Assembly: GCF_030272615.1 (NCBI RefSeq)
Contig: NC_081405.1
Coordinates: 21,866,047-21,930,046 of the forward strand
Direction: 5' to 3'
DNA length: 64,000 nucleotides
Source: Cryptomeria japonica
Taxonomy: Eukaryota > Streptophyta > Pinopsida > Cupressales > Cupressaceae
The position numbers were made by a program, and so were the translations under genes. The notes beneath the pieces were generated by a model, which was not told where the DNA came from, did no database searches, and was given only the letters and a program-made list of their open reading frames with translations. Positions 47,451-60,109 of the stretch are shown piece after piece. Numbering within the stretch: the stretch's first letter is position 1; each line of letters opens with the position of its first letter.

Positions 47451-49274
47451 ATGTTGGAGTCACGGGAGAGATTCTCGTCTACTCAGAGGTTGCGACCTAA
47501 GTTGTCCTTCAAGGATCGAGCGGCTATTGAGGAGATGGGATTGAGACACATTTTGTATGTGCCTGAGTTTCGAGTGAACATGAGACTGTTGACTGTGCTG
47601 GCGAAGAGATGGCACTCCGAGACCTATACTTTTCATTTGCTAATGGGTGAGATGACAGTCACCCTTGAGGATGTATATAAGATACTGAGGATACCGATCA
47701 ATGGGAAGCTGATCCCATACGATTGAGATGGAGACAAGGAGGCCTTGAGATGAGTATTCCAGGACCCAAGACTGGAGATGAGGGTAGGATACATGGCGTG
47801 GCACACCATGACAGCCACAGGGCTAGCGCTGCTAGCAGTGGTAGGAGGAGTGATTAGTGGGTTCCTGTGTCTGGATAGGGCGACACAAGCGTTGGCTGTG
47901 GGTTAGGGAGGAGCACTGGAGACACTGGTGACACAGCACACCAGATATGCTTGGGGACCGTGCTTGCTGGCACATCTCTATTATGAGCTGCGTCAGTTCA
48001 TGTACCATAGATCAGTGGGATTGGGTTGTGGGGTGACATTGCTACAGGTATGGGCTTACGAGCATCTGCCAGTGACGAGGCCGATACACTTCAGAGGCAG
48101 GGGACATGGGCGCAGCTTTGTGCACTTATATGATATGATCACGTCGCAGCCACGGATTGATAGGTTGGAGCACTGGCGACGGGTGATAGACGATATTGAT
48201 GTGGTCATATGGAGGCCATATCTGGGATGCGAGTAGTGGGAGGACGATGCAGTTGAGCTCCCGTACACCTTCCGGAGCAAGTATCTAATTGGGCGGATGC
48301 CCTATGTGCTGGAGAGGCAACTAGTGGATAGGGTTGGCCGACAATTTGGCAGGATTCAGAGGATGCCACAGGGCTCAGGCATGTATGTACGGACTGTCAG
48401 AGATCAGGCACAGTTTGGGCCCTTGCTATCATATGATCAGGCAGTTACACAGCTGGTAGAGATGATGCCCCTACCCTGGGACATGTGGCCAGAGATCGAG
48501 GATGCTAACATGGATGCTGAGTACACAACATACTGGGTAGAGCATCCCTTCCCACGGTTGACGGATCCGGGAGAGCCATTGGATGGAGATGGGGGTGGAG
48601 AGGATGATGATGGGGGAGGTGATGGGGGCAGAGGCCAATGGAGGAGGGGAGCAGTTGGAGAGAGGAGGGTTGCACCTCGAAGGGAGGGTGGTGAGGAGAG
48701 ACAGGCTTGGGTGGTGAGGGGTCACGGTGGATTACTGCTATAGGTGCTAGCAGCACAGGGTCCCAGATAGGTACAGGTATAGGGGTAGGCACAGGGGTAG
48801 GCACCCATACAGGGGGGGCCATAGGCAGAGGCAGAGGGGGCTGACCCAGAGGAGGATGAGCTGATAGAGCTGAGGGAGATCTGTTAGGGCTAGGCAAATG
48901 AGATCCAGGAGCTGGAGAGGGAGAGGGATCGGCTCAGGATGAGGCTCAGAGATACTGAGCGGGAGTGAGATCAAGCTATTCAGCACTATACAGAGGCTGA
49001 GACAGCACTGAGGGCCAGGAGACAGGCAGCGAAGGACGTAGGGGTAGGATATGCTTATGTCCTACGGGCAGGGGAGGAGATTGCCTACTGGCGAGATCTC
49101 TACTATGGTGCAGTGCCAGCAGATCAATGGGCGAGGAGCTTCCAGAGACCGTCGTGTACAGCAACAGCCACGGGAGGGAGCCAGAGGTGACAGGCATCGA
49201 GTGGTGGGGTTATGGGTCCTCCACCACCACCAGATAGAGGGGATAGGCGGGATTTTGACATCATTGTATCATGA
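47451..49274 (+). pseudogene. Antisense plant mobile domain (MAIN/PMD-like) ORF of element B
   Basis: A single frame of 607 codons from ATG 47451 to TGA 49272, with 14 premature stops (ten TAG, four TGA) and no frameshift. The N-terminal 260 residues match the plant mobile domain: LLTVLAKRWHSETYTFHL, GEMTVTLEDVYKILRIPING, then YAWGPCLLAHLYYEL and GVTLLQVWAYEHLP. Downstream are an Asp/Gly-rich stretch (48580-48640), a stretch where TAG alternates with Gln codons (48768-48893, originally Q-rich), a coiled coil (ELERERDRLRMRLRDTERE) and a proline run near 49220. PMD proteins include MAIN and MAIL1 of Arabidopsis, which act in silencing and genome stability, and PMD genes are also known in transposons. 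It runs against B gag-pol. Disabled as it stands. Confidence 0.85.
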
Positions 49275-50836
49275 CACTTTTATGATTATATATATGAGAT
49301 GATTCATCTTTGCAGCATCTATATGCATGTGTACCTATGTGATGAGATGTTCTTATGTGATGTTTGTTTTATGCTATGGATGCAAATATGTATATGATGC
49401 AATGCAATATATTTTATTTTTTTATGTTTTATATGTTATGCCAATGCAAACATGAATGTATGTAATGCAAATGACTATGATAATGCAAATGTTAATTGTG
49501 CTAACAGGTGTTGTGTGAAGGATGTGATGTAGTTGTGATATCTATATGTATGTATGAAATCTTTATATGTGGTAATGCAGGTGCAACTACATGAAATGCA
49601 AATGTTTTTGGTGTGTCATTATACTCAGTCATGTGATAGCAGGCTACGCGGACTCGAGAAGGACGATGGAAGTCAATCAAGAAAGGGGGATGAAAGACAA
49701 AAGATATGAAAGTGAAAGAGCTTCTTGTGCGTTATCATCATTGAGCTTTATTATGGCAAGTAGGTTATGACAATCGAGGCATATGTTCGACCCAGAAAGT
49801 CATTGTACCTGTTTGCATGGAGATAAGACAGTTGCAAACAAGGAATGCCCTAGTTCACACTAGACTCTCAGTGTCCTCATATCCTTGGACAAGTCATAGC
49901 ATTACTAAGAGACAATCCACAGACAGCAAAGAAAAATAGGTGACGATACCCCATCCTCGTCTTTCTAGTCAAAGACATCCTAGAGATAGAATCTCTAGTC
50001 AGAGACATCCTGGAAAAGCTAAAAGACATGTCACCAAAAGATAAAATCAAAAGAAAACCAAGACTCAGCACCAACATCCACTATAGCCCTCAAGTTTAGT
50101 GTCTCTTGTCACTTGTATAAGTCTTATTTGATTATGGTCACAATGTTTACTTTCACAAAAAGGATAGATAGCACAAAACCATATGTTGTCTAAGTCTGTT
50201 GAAAGATTTGATTTGTTAAAGCCCATTGTTGCTGCTGTGTCTCATCTGAAACTGACTGAATCCATGAAACCGATACTTTATTGTGGAGAAGATGAAACTT
50301 TATTGCAGATCTGTGATGCAAATGTTGCTTTATTGCAGATTGTGCACGAATAGACTGAAGGAAGCTGGAGAAACTATACTCCTCGAAACATGTGATGTTC
50401 TCAGTTCCACACCCATCACTAGATGTAGGATTTGCCTTAGCCACAGATAGGATCAAAGGGATGAAAAGGGAGGTTTATTATGAATGGCTAACCAATCTTG
50501 GGTAGATCAATAACAAGCCATGATGGGAATGGGTAAGTTTATTATGAACGAATAGGTTGTGAGTGTGTGCAATGTGAAGGGATGAAAGTGAATCCTGAAG
50601 GAGGGAGGAGCAATGTCTCTACGCATGGTGTTGGTGACCCAGTTTTCACCATGGTACTTGCCCAAGGCGCCACCGAAGTAGTTTTCACCGTTGGATGAAA
50701 TTATTTCTCTTTACTTTTTTTTTTGATTTTTCAATGTTTTTTGTGTCACAAGGTGCCTGTTTGCCTAGTTTTCACCAAGGAACGATTTTTTATTTTATAA
50801 TTTTTTTGTATTTTTGAATTAGGATATTCCGAAGAG
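49275..50836 (-). other. B region between the antisense ORF and pol end
   Basis: No gene supported. 49275-49640 is rich in ATGCAAAT/TATATG and may hold the 3' end of the antisense transcript. 49650-50600 shows no domain in either strand. 50625-50765 carries the noncoding block conserved downstream of pol in A (plus-strand complements of GGTGAAAAC and CGGTGGCGCCTTGGGCAAGT). A poly-T run lies at 50716-50730. Confidence 0.55.
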
Positions 50837-53800
50837 CTATGTGTAGAACCTGCGAAGGTGCATGTTGTTGATAGGACCCTCCAAAGGTTCACCTTCTGTA
50901 GTTGAGAGCTGATATGTACCAGATCCATATGCTACTGTAATAATGTAGGGACCAAGCCAGTTTGGTTTGAACTTGCCCTTCTTCTCTCTGTCTTGTTGAT
51001 TTTTAGGATTTTCTCTGAGAACTAAGTCCCCTACCTCAAATGTGTGAGCCTTGACTTTGTGATTGTAGCTACAACTGATTCATTGTTGGTAAGCTTTGAG
51101 ATGATTAAAAGCAGTTTGTCTTCGTTCATCTAGTAGTTCCAGCTCTTGTAAGCGAGAGACCCTATAGTCTTCATCACTGATGATGTTTTGTAAAGAGACC
51201 CCTAAGGAGGGTAACTCAACCTCAATAGGCAAGATAGCTTTGGCACCATAGACAAGTGAATAGGGTGTAGCTCCTATAGGTGTGCGGACACTTGTGCGGT
51301 AGGCCCAAAGTGCAGGATTAAGTTGGATATGCCAATTACGACCAGCATCGTCGACTGTCTTCTTTAGGATTTTAAGGATTGTTTTGTTAGATGCCTGAGC
51401 TTGGCCATTACCTTGGGGGTAAATGGTGTGGAGAAATGATGGGAAATATGGAAGCAGTTACAGAGTTCACGAACATCCTGATTTTTGAAGGGACGCCCGT
51501 TATCAGTGATAATAGAAACAAGAATACCGTATCGGCAAATGATGTAGTTGAGGATGAACGTAGCAATCTATTTTCCTGTGACTTCTGTGAGAGGCATGAC
51601 TTCAATCCATTTTGTAAAATACTTTGTGGCAGTGATAATGAATTTATGACCATTGGAGGAAGGAGAGTGAATCTTGCCTATGAGATTGAGTCCCCACTGA
51701 CAAAAGGGCCAAGGAGATGCAAGTGGTTGAAGTTCTTGTGCTGGCGCATGTATGAGGTCTCCATGAATTTGACATTGCTTACATTTCTTGACAAACTGAT
51801 ATGAGTCTTTCTCCATATTGGACCAATAATATCCAGTCCTGATGAGTTTCTTGGCCAAGGTAGGACCACTAGCATGTGGACCACATATCCCTTCATGCAC
51901 TTCCCGTAACACAATCTAAGCTTCGTCGCTTTCTAAACATCTAAGAAGAGTGCCATTTAGACCTTGCCGGTATAGGATATCAGCTAAAATGACATATCGA
52001 GAGGATTGGAGAATGAAAGTGCGACATTGGTTATTTGATAGAGCAGGAGGTAAAGTATTGTCATGTAGGTATGTGAAAATGGAATCATATAACTGGGATT
52101 CGGGACCAACAATGCATATCGTCTCAGTAGGCATGATCTCATATGAAGGGACCAAAAGGTTATCCACCAAGAACTCATAGCGAGTCTCATTTGGGGTAAA
52201 TCAATCAGGGAAGCAATTGTAGCCATGGCATCTGCAGCACGATTCTGCTCTCTTGGTATCTGCTCAAAGTCTATCTTTGTAAAGTGTTGTTTCAGGTCAT
52301 CCACCATTTGTTTATAAGACATTAATTTCTCATCTTTTGTTTGGTAATCATCAGTTGCTTGACGGATGACAAGTTGGGAGTCCCCAAAAACACGAAGTTC
52401 CTGGATCTTCCATTGAACTGCAATTCATAATCCTGTTGTTAATGCCTCATATTCCGCTATATTGTTAGTGCAAGGAAATGATAAGCGGTATGATTTTGGT
52501 ATAGAATCCCCTTGAGGAGTTATAAAGAGGATGCCAGCTCCTGCCCCATGCTGTGTGTATGAGCCATCAAAGTACAGTTGCCATGGCTTTGCATGTGACA
52601 TTGTCAAAATGGATTCATCTGGAAATTCTGAACTTAGGGGAACATCCTCTATCATGGGAGCATCTGCTAATTGATCTGCGATGTCTTGTCCTTTTATTGC
52701 TTTTCTATCCACATACTCAATGTCAAATTCACTTAGGATCATTACCCATTTGGCTAGTCACCTAGTAAGTGTTGCCTTATTGAGAAGGTATTTCAATGGG
52801 TCTATTCTTGCAACTAACTTAGTCTTATGAGTGAGCATGTAATGTTGTAATTTCTGCAAAGCAAAGACCACGACGAGACATGCACGCTCAATTGGTGTGT
52901 AGTTTAGCTCATATCCCACCAATGTGCGACTGATATAATATACTGCTTTTTCCTTGCCCTTAGCAATTTGTTGTGCTAAGAGTGCCCCCAATGCTATTGG
53001 AGTAGCTGAAATGTATAATAACAGTGGTTGATCTGGAACTGGTGGCATCAGAACTGGCAGATTTAGAAGATAATCTTTGAGCATCTGGAAAGCCTGTTGA
53101 CAATTATCATCCCATTTGAATTTGATGTTTTTATGTAGTAGGTGCTGAAAAGGATTACACTTATCTACCAGTTGTGCGATGAATCTTCGGATGGACTGGA
53201 GTTTGCCTTGTAAGGATCAAAGTTGACTGATATTTCTTGGTGGTTGCATTTCCAAGATGGCTTTGACTTTTGCTGGATCAGCTTCAATTCCCCTTTTGGA
53301 TACAATGAATCCTAGGAGCTTCCCGGAGGTTACTCCAAAGACACATTTCTTGGGGTTTAATCTTACTTTGTATTTTTCCAACCGATCAAAGACGACTGAA
53401 AGTATGTCCAAATGTGTATTTTTGTCTATTGATTTGCCCAAGAGGTCATCAACATAATCTTCCATGGTTATGTGCATGAGATCATGAAAGATAGTAGTCA
53501 TGGCTCTTTGATATTTTGCACCTGCATTCTTTAGCCCGGAAGGCATGACATTCCAGTAGAAAGTTCCCCACGGACAAGTAAATGCTATTTTATGTTGATC
53601 CTCGGGTGCGATTCTTATTTGATTATAACCAGAGAATCCATCCATCAATGATAACATTTCATGACCTGCTGTGAGATCAACAATCAAGTCAATATTTGGT
53701 AATGGGAAGTCATCCTTTGGACAAGCTTTGTTGATGTCTCTGAAATCTGTACAAATTCTGATGCTGCGATTTGGTTTACTGATAGGCACTAAGTTGGAGA

Positions 53801-56800
53801 TCCATTCAGGATAATCAATTAGGCATATGAATCCGACATCCAATAACTTCTCAAGTTCTGCTTTGACTAGTAATGCCACTTGTGGATGCATTTTTCTTAA
53901 TTTCTGTTTTACTGGTTTTGCCCTTGGTTTAACTGTCAAATGATGCATTACCAAATCTAGATCTAATCCAGGCATATTAGCATATGGCCAGGCAAAGTTG
54001 ATTTGTTGTTCTTTGAAGAAACTTATGAATTTTGACCTTTCGGACTCTGTCAATGATTGAGCTAGGAATATGTTGTGTGGGACCTCTTCTGTACCAATGT
54101 TTGTTTTGATAGTCTCCTCTACCAACATGGATGACTTTTCCTCATATGATGCTGGGAGAATGTCGAGCCTTCCATCCTCGGGTGCCTCAGAGAGGTTTTC
54201 GCCCTCAAATACATCCTTTCTTTTTACTTTTTTGGGGTCAGACAACACCACAGTATGGTTTTCGCCATAAGACCCTTGATTTGTTCTTATTTTCACATTT
54301 TTGCAACTGGAAGGTCCAACACCCTCACCAAAATATGCCACACTATTGAGTTCTATAGTGTATCCCACTTTATGGTCTCCAGGAGGAAGATCATCTCATA
54401 TGCCCAGATAGTCAATAAAAGCTTCATCGTTTTGGAATGTGTCAAACTATGTAGGTCCTTCATGATCCCAGTCAATGAGTTGGTGGTGAACAAGGGGAAG
54501 GCCGTTAATGTCTTTGAAGTTAGCGGGGCTAAGAGTGAAGATGCAGTTATATTTGGGTATGTCAAGGTAATTATCGAGGTCATCGATGGCACTCTCCTCA
54601 TCAGTCTTGATTGTGAGCGAATCCAAATTATCATCACTAGTAGCGCATTCTAGGACCAGTGTTCTCATCCTATGTGATTTCAACCAAGAACCTTGAGACA
54701 AGGACTGTGTAGACTCCTCATGGGTTGTTTCTTGACCAACGCTGAACTTGTTATAAAATTCCTCTTCTTCTGTTGGTTCATCTGGCTCTCTGAATATCTC
54801 GGTGAGCTCGTAGTCACTGGAAGACTTGTCGGAACCCCATTCCCATTCGTTGGAATCTGTGGATTAGCGATCCTCTTGTTGAATTTTGGTAGCTTTGATT
54901 TGTAAGGCTTCTTCTGCCCTTTGGGTGTGGATCTTGGAAGTTAAGAAACCAAGTCCTTTCAAGAATTCCTTTTTGAAAGTCAATTCAGGTTGGAAAGGTT
55001 CAATGATGCCTTCCTTTCGTAACCCAAGAGGGCTTTTTCCATCATACCCGAATTTTTGTAGAATTTTGAAGCCTTTGCCATATTTCTCACATGGTAGATT
55101 GATGTGATCTTGTGTTTTCTCTTCATTGTCTCTGAAAAGCATTTGGTATAAATCTTCCTCTTCTAGTTCACCCCATCTTTGAAAGGTAGTAGGGTCCCAT
55201 TTGAGCATCATGATGGAGATTTGCTTGTTAGGATGTGGTCTTCCATATTCTTTTGGGGAACTCATGAATTGTCGTAAGTACATGGTCTAATTTAAAGTAT
55301 ATTCCCCCATGCCCTTGTCTTGAAACTTGCCTTTAAGCTCACCTTGTTTTGATGTCGAAGGTTTTAATGACTCAGGATCAATGTATGTCGAGGAAGGAAC
55401 AACCTCACGATTACTGGGAATGATGGTCTCAGTCTTTGATTTTAGGTTATTGCAGTATATGAATGGATTTGGATCACCGTTAACTATTACTTCCATGCCA
55501 TTATGAGGAAACTTAATGCATTGGTGATATGTGGATGGGACTGCCCTCATTTCATGGATCCAAGGGCGTCCTAGCAATATGTTATAAGTGAGATTTAAAT
55601 CCAGGACTTGACAAACCACATCCTTTGTAACTGGCCCAACTCTGAGAGGTAAGGTGACTGTGCCCTTGGATGAACGCTCTTCATCATCATATGCCTTGAT
55701 GGTGATTTGATTTGTAGCATTCACAGCTTTATCAGAATATCCCAATTGTTTAATAGTGCTCAATGTACAAATGTTTAGACCTGCTCCTCCATCTATTAGG
55801 ACTCATTTGATTCTATGTTTGTGTATGAAAGCTTCAATGTGTAATGGTGCATTATGTGGCTGACTTACGGAGGCGTCATCGGCTTTTGTGAAAGTAAGGG
55901 AGTGTGGAATGGAAAGGTATCCCACCATGGCTTGAAACTGGTCCACATTCAGATCAGTAGGAATGGCAATGTCTCTCAAGATTTTGTCAAGAATGGCTTT
56001 ATGTGCGGGAGATATGCGTAATAGCTCAAGGATTGAGATAAGCGCAGGTGTCTTCCCTAGTTGTTATACCAGGTCATACTTAGGTTTGGTTGATGAAGAA
56101 GCGGTGTTTTTAGTTGGAGCACCTTGCAAATTGATTTTACCTCGACGAGTTGTGACATTACATTCAGAGGTAGGTTCAGAAGAAGATCCAACAGCTTTTA
56201 GGACAATCTTGGGTCTCCGAGTACAATTCTCAGGGTTTTTGTCCTTGATGATAATGGTAGAGACATAATTGTCCATCGAGATGTGATTGATGGTTGAATC
56301 TTAGTTGTAAGATGCTCTGGTATAGTTGGTTTGATCCTTTGTGGCTTTAGCTTTTCCCTTGTCATGTTTTGGGAATGGTTCCTTAAACATCTCATGTTCT
56401 TGATTAGACAAATGTCCCTCAATCTCAATGTCACCCCTATCAATGAGATCTTGTATGATGTTCTTCAGTCGATGACAATTTCCTGTCTTATGACCCTTGC
56501 TCTTATGAAATTCACAATACTCATCATCATTCCACCAATTTGGTTTGACCTTTGGCTCATATGGAGGAAAATCTGGAATAGTGATTACCTTGTTTGCCAC
56601 AAGCTTCTTGAAAACTGACTCAAGTGGTTCTCCCAATGTAGTGTACTTCCTTCGTGATCTGGAAGTTGTTTGAGTATTCACTTGATTGTTTGTAGAACTT
56701 GATCCTGAAAAGATGAATTTGGGTTGCATTGTGTTGGCATCAACAACACCATCATTGACTGTGTTCTTGTTTTTATTCCAAAATCTTGGCTTGTCTTTTC

Positions 56801-58339
56801 CTTGAATATCTTAATAACTCCTTGTTCAATTAGGACCTTCTCTATTGCTAAGCCTTTTTCAATGATGTCCTTGAAGGTGGACAAACAAGCTTTCTTTAGA
56901 TCATAGCCAATGTCTTTGTTAACATTCTGGGTGAACATTTCTACCATTTTTTTTTGTGGAATTTCACAAGAGCATCTGCTGGCTAGATTTCTCCATCTTT
57001 GTAAGAATGATGCAAAAGATTCTCCCTCTTTTTGCTTGGTGTTGCACAAAGTAGTGACTGATATGTCTGTCTCTATGTTGTAAGAGAAATGTTGGATAAA
57101 TGCCTCTGCTAGATCACCCCATGACTTAATACCAGGTGGAAGTTGGGAGAACCATTCCATAGCTTGATCACCTAAGCTCTGTGGGAATAATCTCATCAAA
57201 TATGTCTCTTCTGCTGCTATCTCAATGCAAGCTATGAAAAACTATCTTATGTGTGCCTTAGGATCCCCTTTTCCTCTATACTTATCAAATTTAGGTGTCA
57301 CAAAGTGTGTAGGAAAAGGAGGCATTGGAGTGCTCTTGTCAAATGGATAAGGACATATGTCTCTCATTGTGTATGTTGGCTTCGGTGTATTTATGTCCTC
57401 CATTTTCTTTTGTAAGTCCCTGATTTGTTGCTCCAAATTGCTCTTAGGTGGAGATCGACTTCTTGGACCATATCCTATGTTTGAGGTACCCATTGGAGGA
57501 GGAGCATGTTGCATATATGGATGATATTGATCATACACATGTTCATATGGAGGAGATCTATAGTGATGCTGCATATATGGACCACTTGGTATAGATTCAT
57601 GTTGAGGAATGCCATATCTATTTTGTGCATGTATACCATACTCTATAGGCATGTCATGTTCTAATGTGTTGCCCCCAAATTTGACGTGGGGTTTCCTTGT
57701 GCCCAAATTTTGAGCATGCCTTTGAATATCCAATTGCTTTGGTGGTTGATCCTTAGCATTGCTATGTGATTGAGCATATTTCTCTCCATAAGACTTCCAT
57801 AATGGTCTGCGAAGGTGAGTATCATATGTTTGACCATGTGTATGTGGGAGCTCTGGTTTTTGAAGCAAAGCTGATGGTGATTCAGGTACCATATGTGGTC
57901 GTCTATTTCCTCCACTATTAGGTCTCCTTTGATCCATGTTGGAGTGAGGTTGTTGCAAAGGTCGATTTTCCATTATTTGAGACATGTCAAAATCATGAGG
58001 TATCTTGGCTCCACTTTGTGCCATCATTTGTAAGAAGTATTGTCTATCCCTCCTCATTATTTCCTCAACCAATCGATTGAAATGGGGATTCATAATGGAT
58101 TCTTCCACATCTGCTGAATGTACAGAAAAGTTGTCCATATTGTCATTGTGTGTAGCATTGTTGTTTGTAATGTCCATGTTCTCAACATTTGGAATGTTTC
58201 TATAGGCATCCATGTCAGGTAATGTAGTATGATCAAAATTGAAAAAGATATCATTCTCATACTCATAAGAACTCATGTTTGCGGACTCTTGAGCCTCTTT
58301 AGTTTCTCTCCTAGATTTTTGAAGACGGGTTTCAATCAT
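50837..58339 (-). pseudogene. gag-pol: B gag-pol polyprotein (Tat-lineage Ty3/gypsy)
   Basis: Starts at ATG 58339 (MIETRLQKSRR) and ends at the TAG whose complement is 50837-50839, after MHLRRFYT. Gag: YRGKGDPKAHIR, LCNTKQKEGESFASFLQRW, CHHC knuckle CEFHKSKGHKTGNC near 56480-56521. Protease: VLIDGGAGLNI near 55770-55800 and LLGRPWIHEM near 55550-55580. RT: RICTDFRDINKACPKDD, DGFSGYNQI and YVDD at 53445-53456. RNase H 1: YYISRTLVGYELNYTPIERA. Archaeal RNase H: LYFDGSYTQHGAGAGILF and GDSQLVIRQ. Integrase: HEGICGPHASGP..CKQCQIHG, TDNG near 51495, then a frame change before the last Glu. GPY/F: NWLGPYII. Stops occur at about 57242, 56060, 55805, 53215, 52756, 52424, 51913 and 51567, and frame changes near 56820, 52195 and 51420. 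More decayed than A. Confidence 0.92.
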
Positions 58340-58815
58340 GAACTAGGTATCGACCAAGATGAAAATGGAAAGAGTATGGAAGACTAAGAGTTGGATGGAA
58401 TGTAAATGAATCTGAGGTGTACTTGCAATGTCCAAAGTGTAAGACCAAGTATGTATGTAGTAGAGTAGGTGTGACTTCCAAAGAGAGGATAGTTTCTCTT
58501 GATGAGGTAAGTTGACCTTGACTCTAAGTAAGACCAAATGAGACCCAAAGGTAAGAAACCTTGATGAGGGACCACTTAGCAAAATGTTGTTGTATGTAGT
58601 GTGTTGCCTAAGTATGATGAGGACAAGCAAGTGACCTTTTGACTCAAGTTTAGACAAATGTGAATGTAATGTAAGGTGTAAAGCAATGATGGATTTTGTG
58701 AGACCCAAAGATAGGTTGAATGCTAAATGAAACCCTGGAGAAATGACCTAGGAAGCTCAAGAATTCCGAAATTGACTGTGTTTGTTTGCTGGACTGTAAC
58801 AGTTTTTCAATTCTG

Positions 58816-59004
58816 GACATAGATGCACCTGTATACTTCACAGACGCGGTTTCTTGACGCAGACGCGGGTCTGTTTAACACAGACACGTTTCTGAGATTT
58901 TTCGCAGTGTAATGTTGACTCTTGGAACACAGACACGTTTCTGCCCTTCACAGACGTGGCTATACAATACATACGCTATTATGTCTAACACAGACGTGTT
59001 TCTG
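58816..59004 (-). repeat. Degenerate repeat array, core GCGTCTGTG, upstream of B gag
   Basis: About eight units on the minus strand, such as ACGTGTCTGTGTT (twice, each after CAGAA), CCGCGTCTGCGTC, CCGCGTCTGTGAAG and CCACGTCTGTGAAG. They lie 477-665 bp upstream of the gag ATG in the sense of gag. Core and distance parallel the array before the antisense ORF. Confidence 0.78.
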
Positions 59005-60109
59005 TAAAATTTGTACAATTTTTCCCAATCTGTGAAGTCATTTTGTTGTGACCAAATCTGACTGTTTGACTATTTTTTTCGTGACAAGAGGACACAATGT
59101 TGATGAGGACTCAATGTTTGCAAGTGTCTAGACTCAAAATGACTCCAAGAAAAGTGTGTTGTTTGATGTAAAAATGTTTTTCATACACTTGAAGACACAA
59201 AAGACACAATGTTTTGCTATTTGGTCTTGAATGTTTTGAATGTTTAAAATAAGTCAAGCACAATTCTTATGGCTGGCCAAGACAATAGTTGTTGATCCCA
59301 CATGGGGTTTTACCCCCGAGGCTACGCTATTCAGAGCGGATACTTAGATGCTTGACCTCACTGGCTCCACCCTCGGCACTCACTTCTCGGGTCAGCCAAG
59401 CATCTGTCCCCATGAAAACTCCCTGTGGTGAACTTTGTATCTCTACTAAGAACCGTATGTGTGTGGGCCGCTACCAGAGGTCCAACCTCCTGCCCCAACA
59501 ACTAGAAGGATTTTGGTTTCTAAAACAAAAAGGTGCTAGTAAGGGCATCTGCTCATGTGGCCATACATGTGACACTTTCAGCTCTGTAAATATAGAAGGC
59601 TCCCTGCCGATAGGGGTTAGCCCTACAACTGATCAAATAAATTTGATCAAACGGGTTTATGGGGAGACATAGTGTCGGTATGAACTAATCAACACACGTT
59701 ATCCATAGTTTTCACCATGAATACAGTTGTTTATAGTGGTTCAGAAGAGGTGGGTTTTCCTCACTACCACTTGGGTCATTCTCTTCTCACTAGTAGTCCT
59801 AATGACCACACGAGAAGACAGGCCCTCTAAAGATTAAACAAAAAGAGCCTTTTGCTCAAGACACAAAAGATAATGATTCAATTTTAGTGCACCAATTGAA
59901 GTGTTTGCTTGTCTATGAAAACAAGGCACACAATAAAAATCCAAAAACCCTTGCCAAGGACCTGCAACAAAGATTTATTAGTAGTTTGGATTGTTTCAAA
60001 TGATCACCCCTTCATGCAAGCACACAAGTTAGGTAAATTTTAGATCCAAAAGACTTTGTGAAATAGGGGCCTTCAACAATGCGTTTTGTTGACCAATTCA
60101 AAGATCTGA

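Noticed and set aside
48471-48986. Proline/leucine-rich minus-strand ORFs
   Set aside because: Mirror frames of the Gly/Gln-rich part of the PMD ORF, kept open by its composition.
59289-59672. 127-codon plus-strand ORF in the B leader
   Set aside because: No domain, antisense to the leader of B. Openness is explained by higher GC content in this block.
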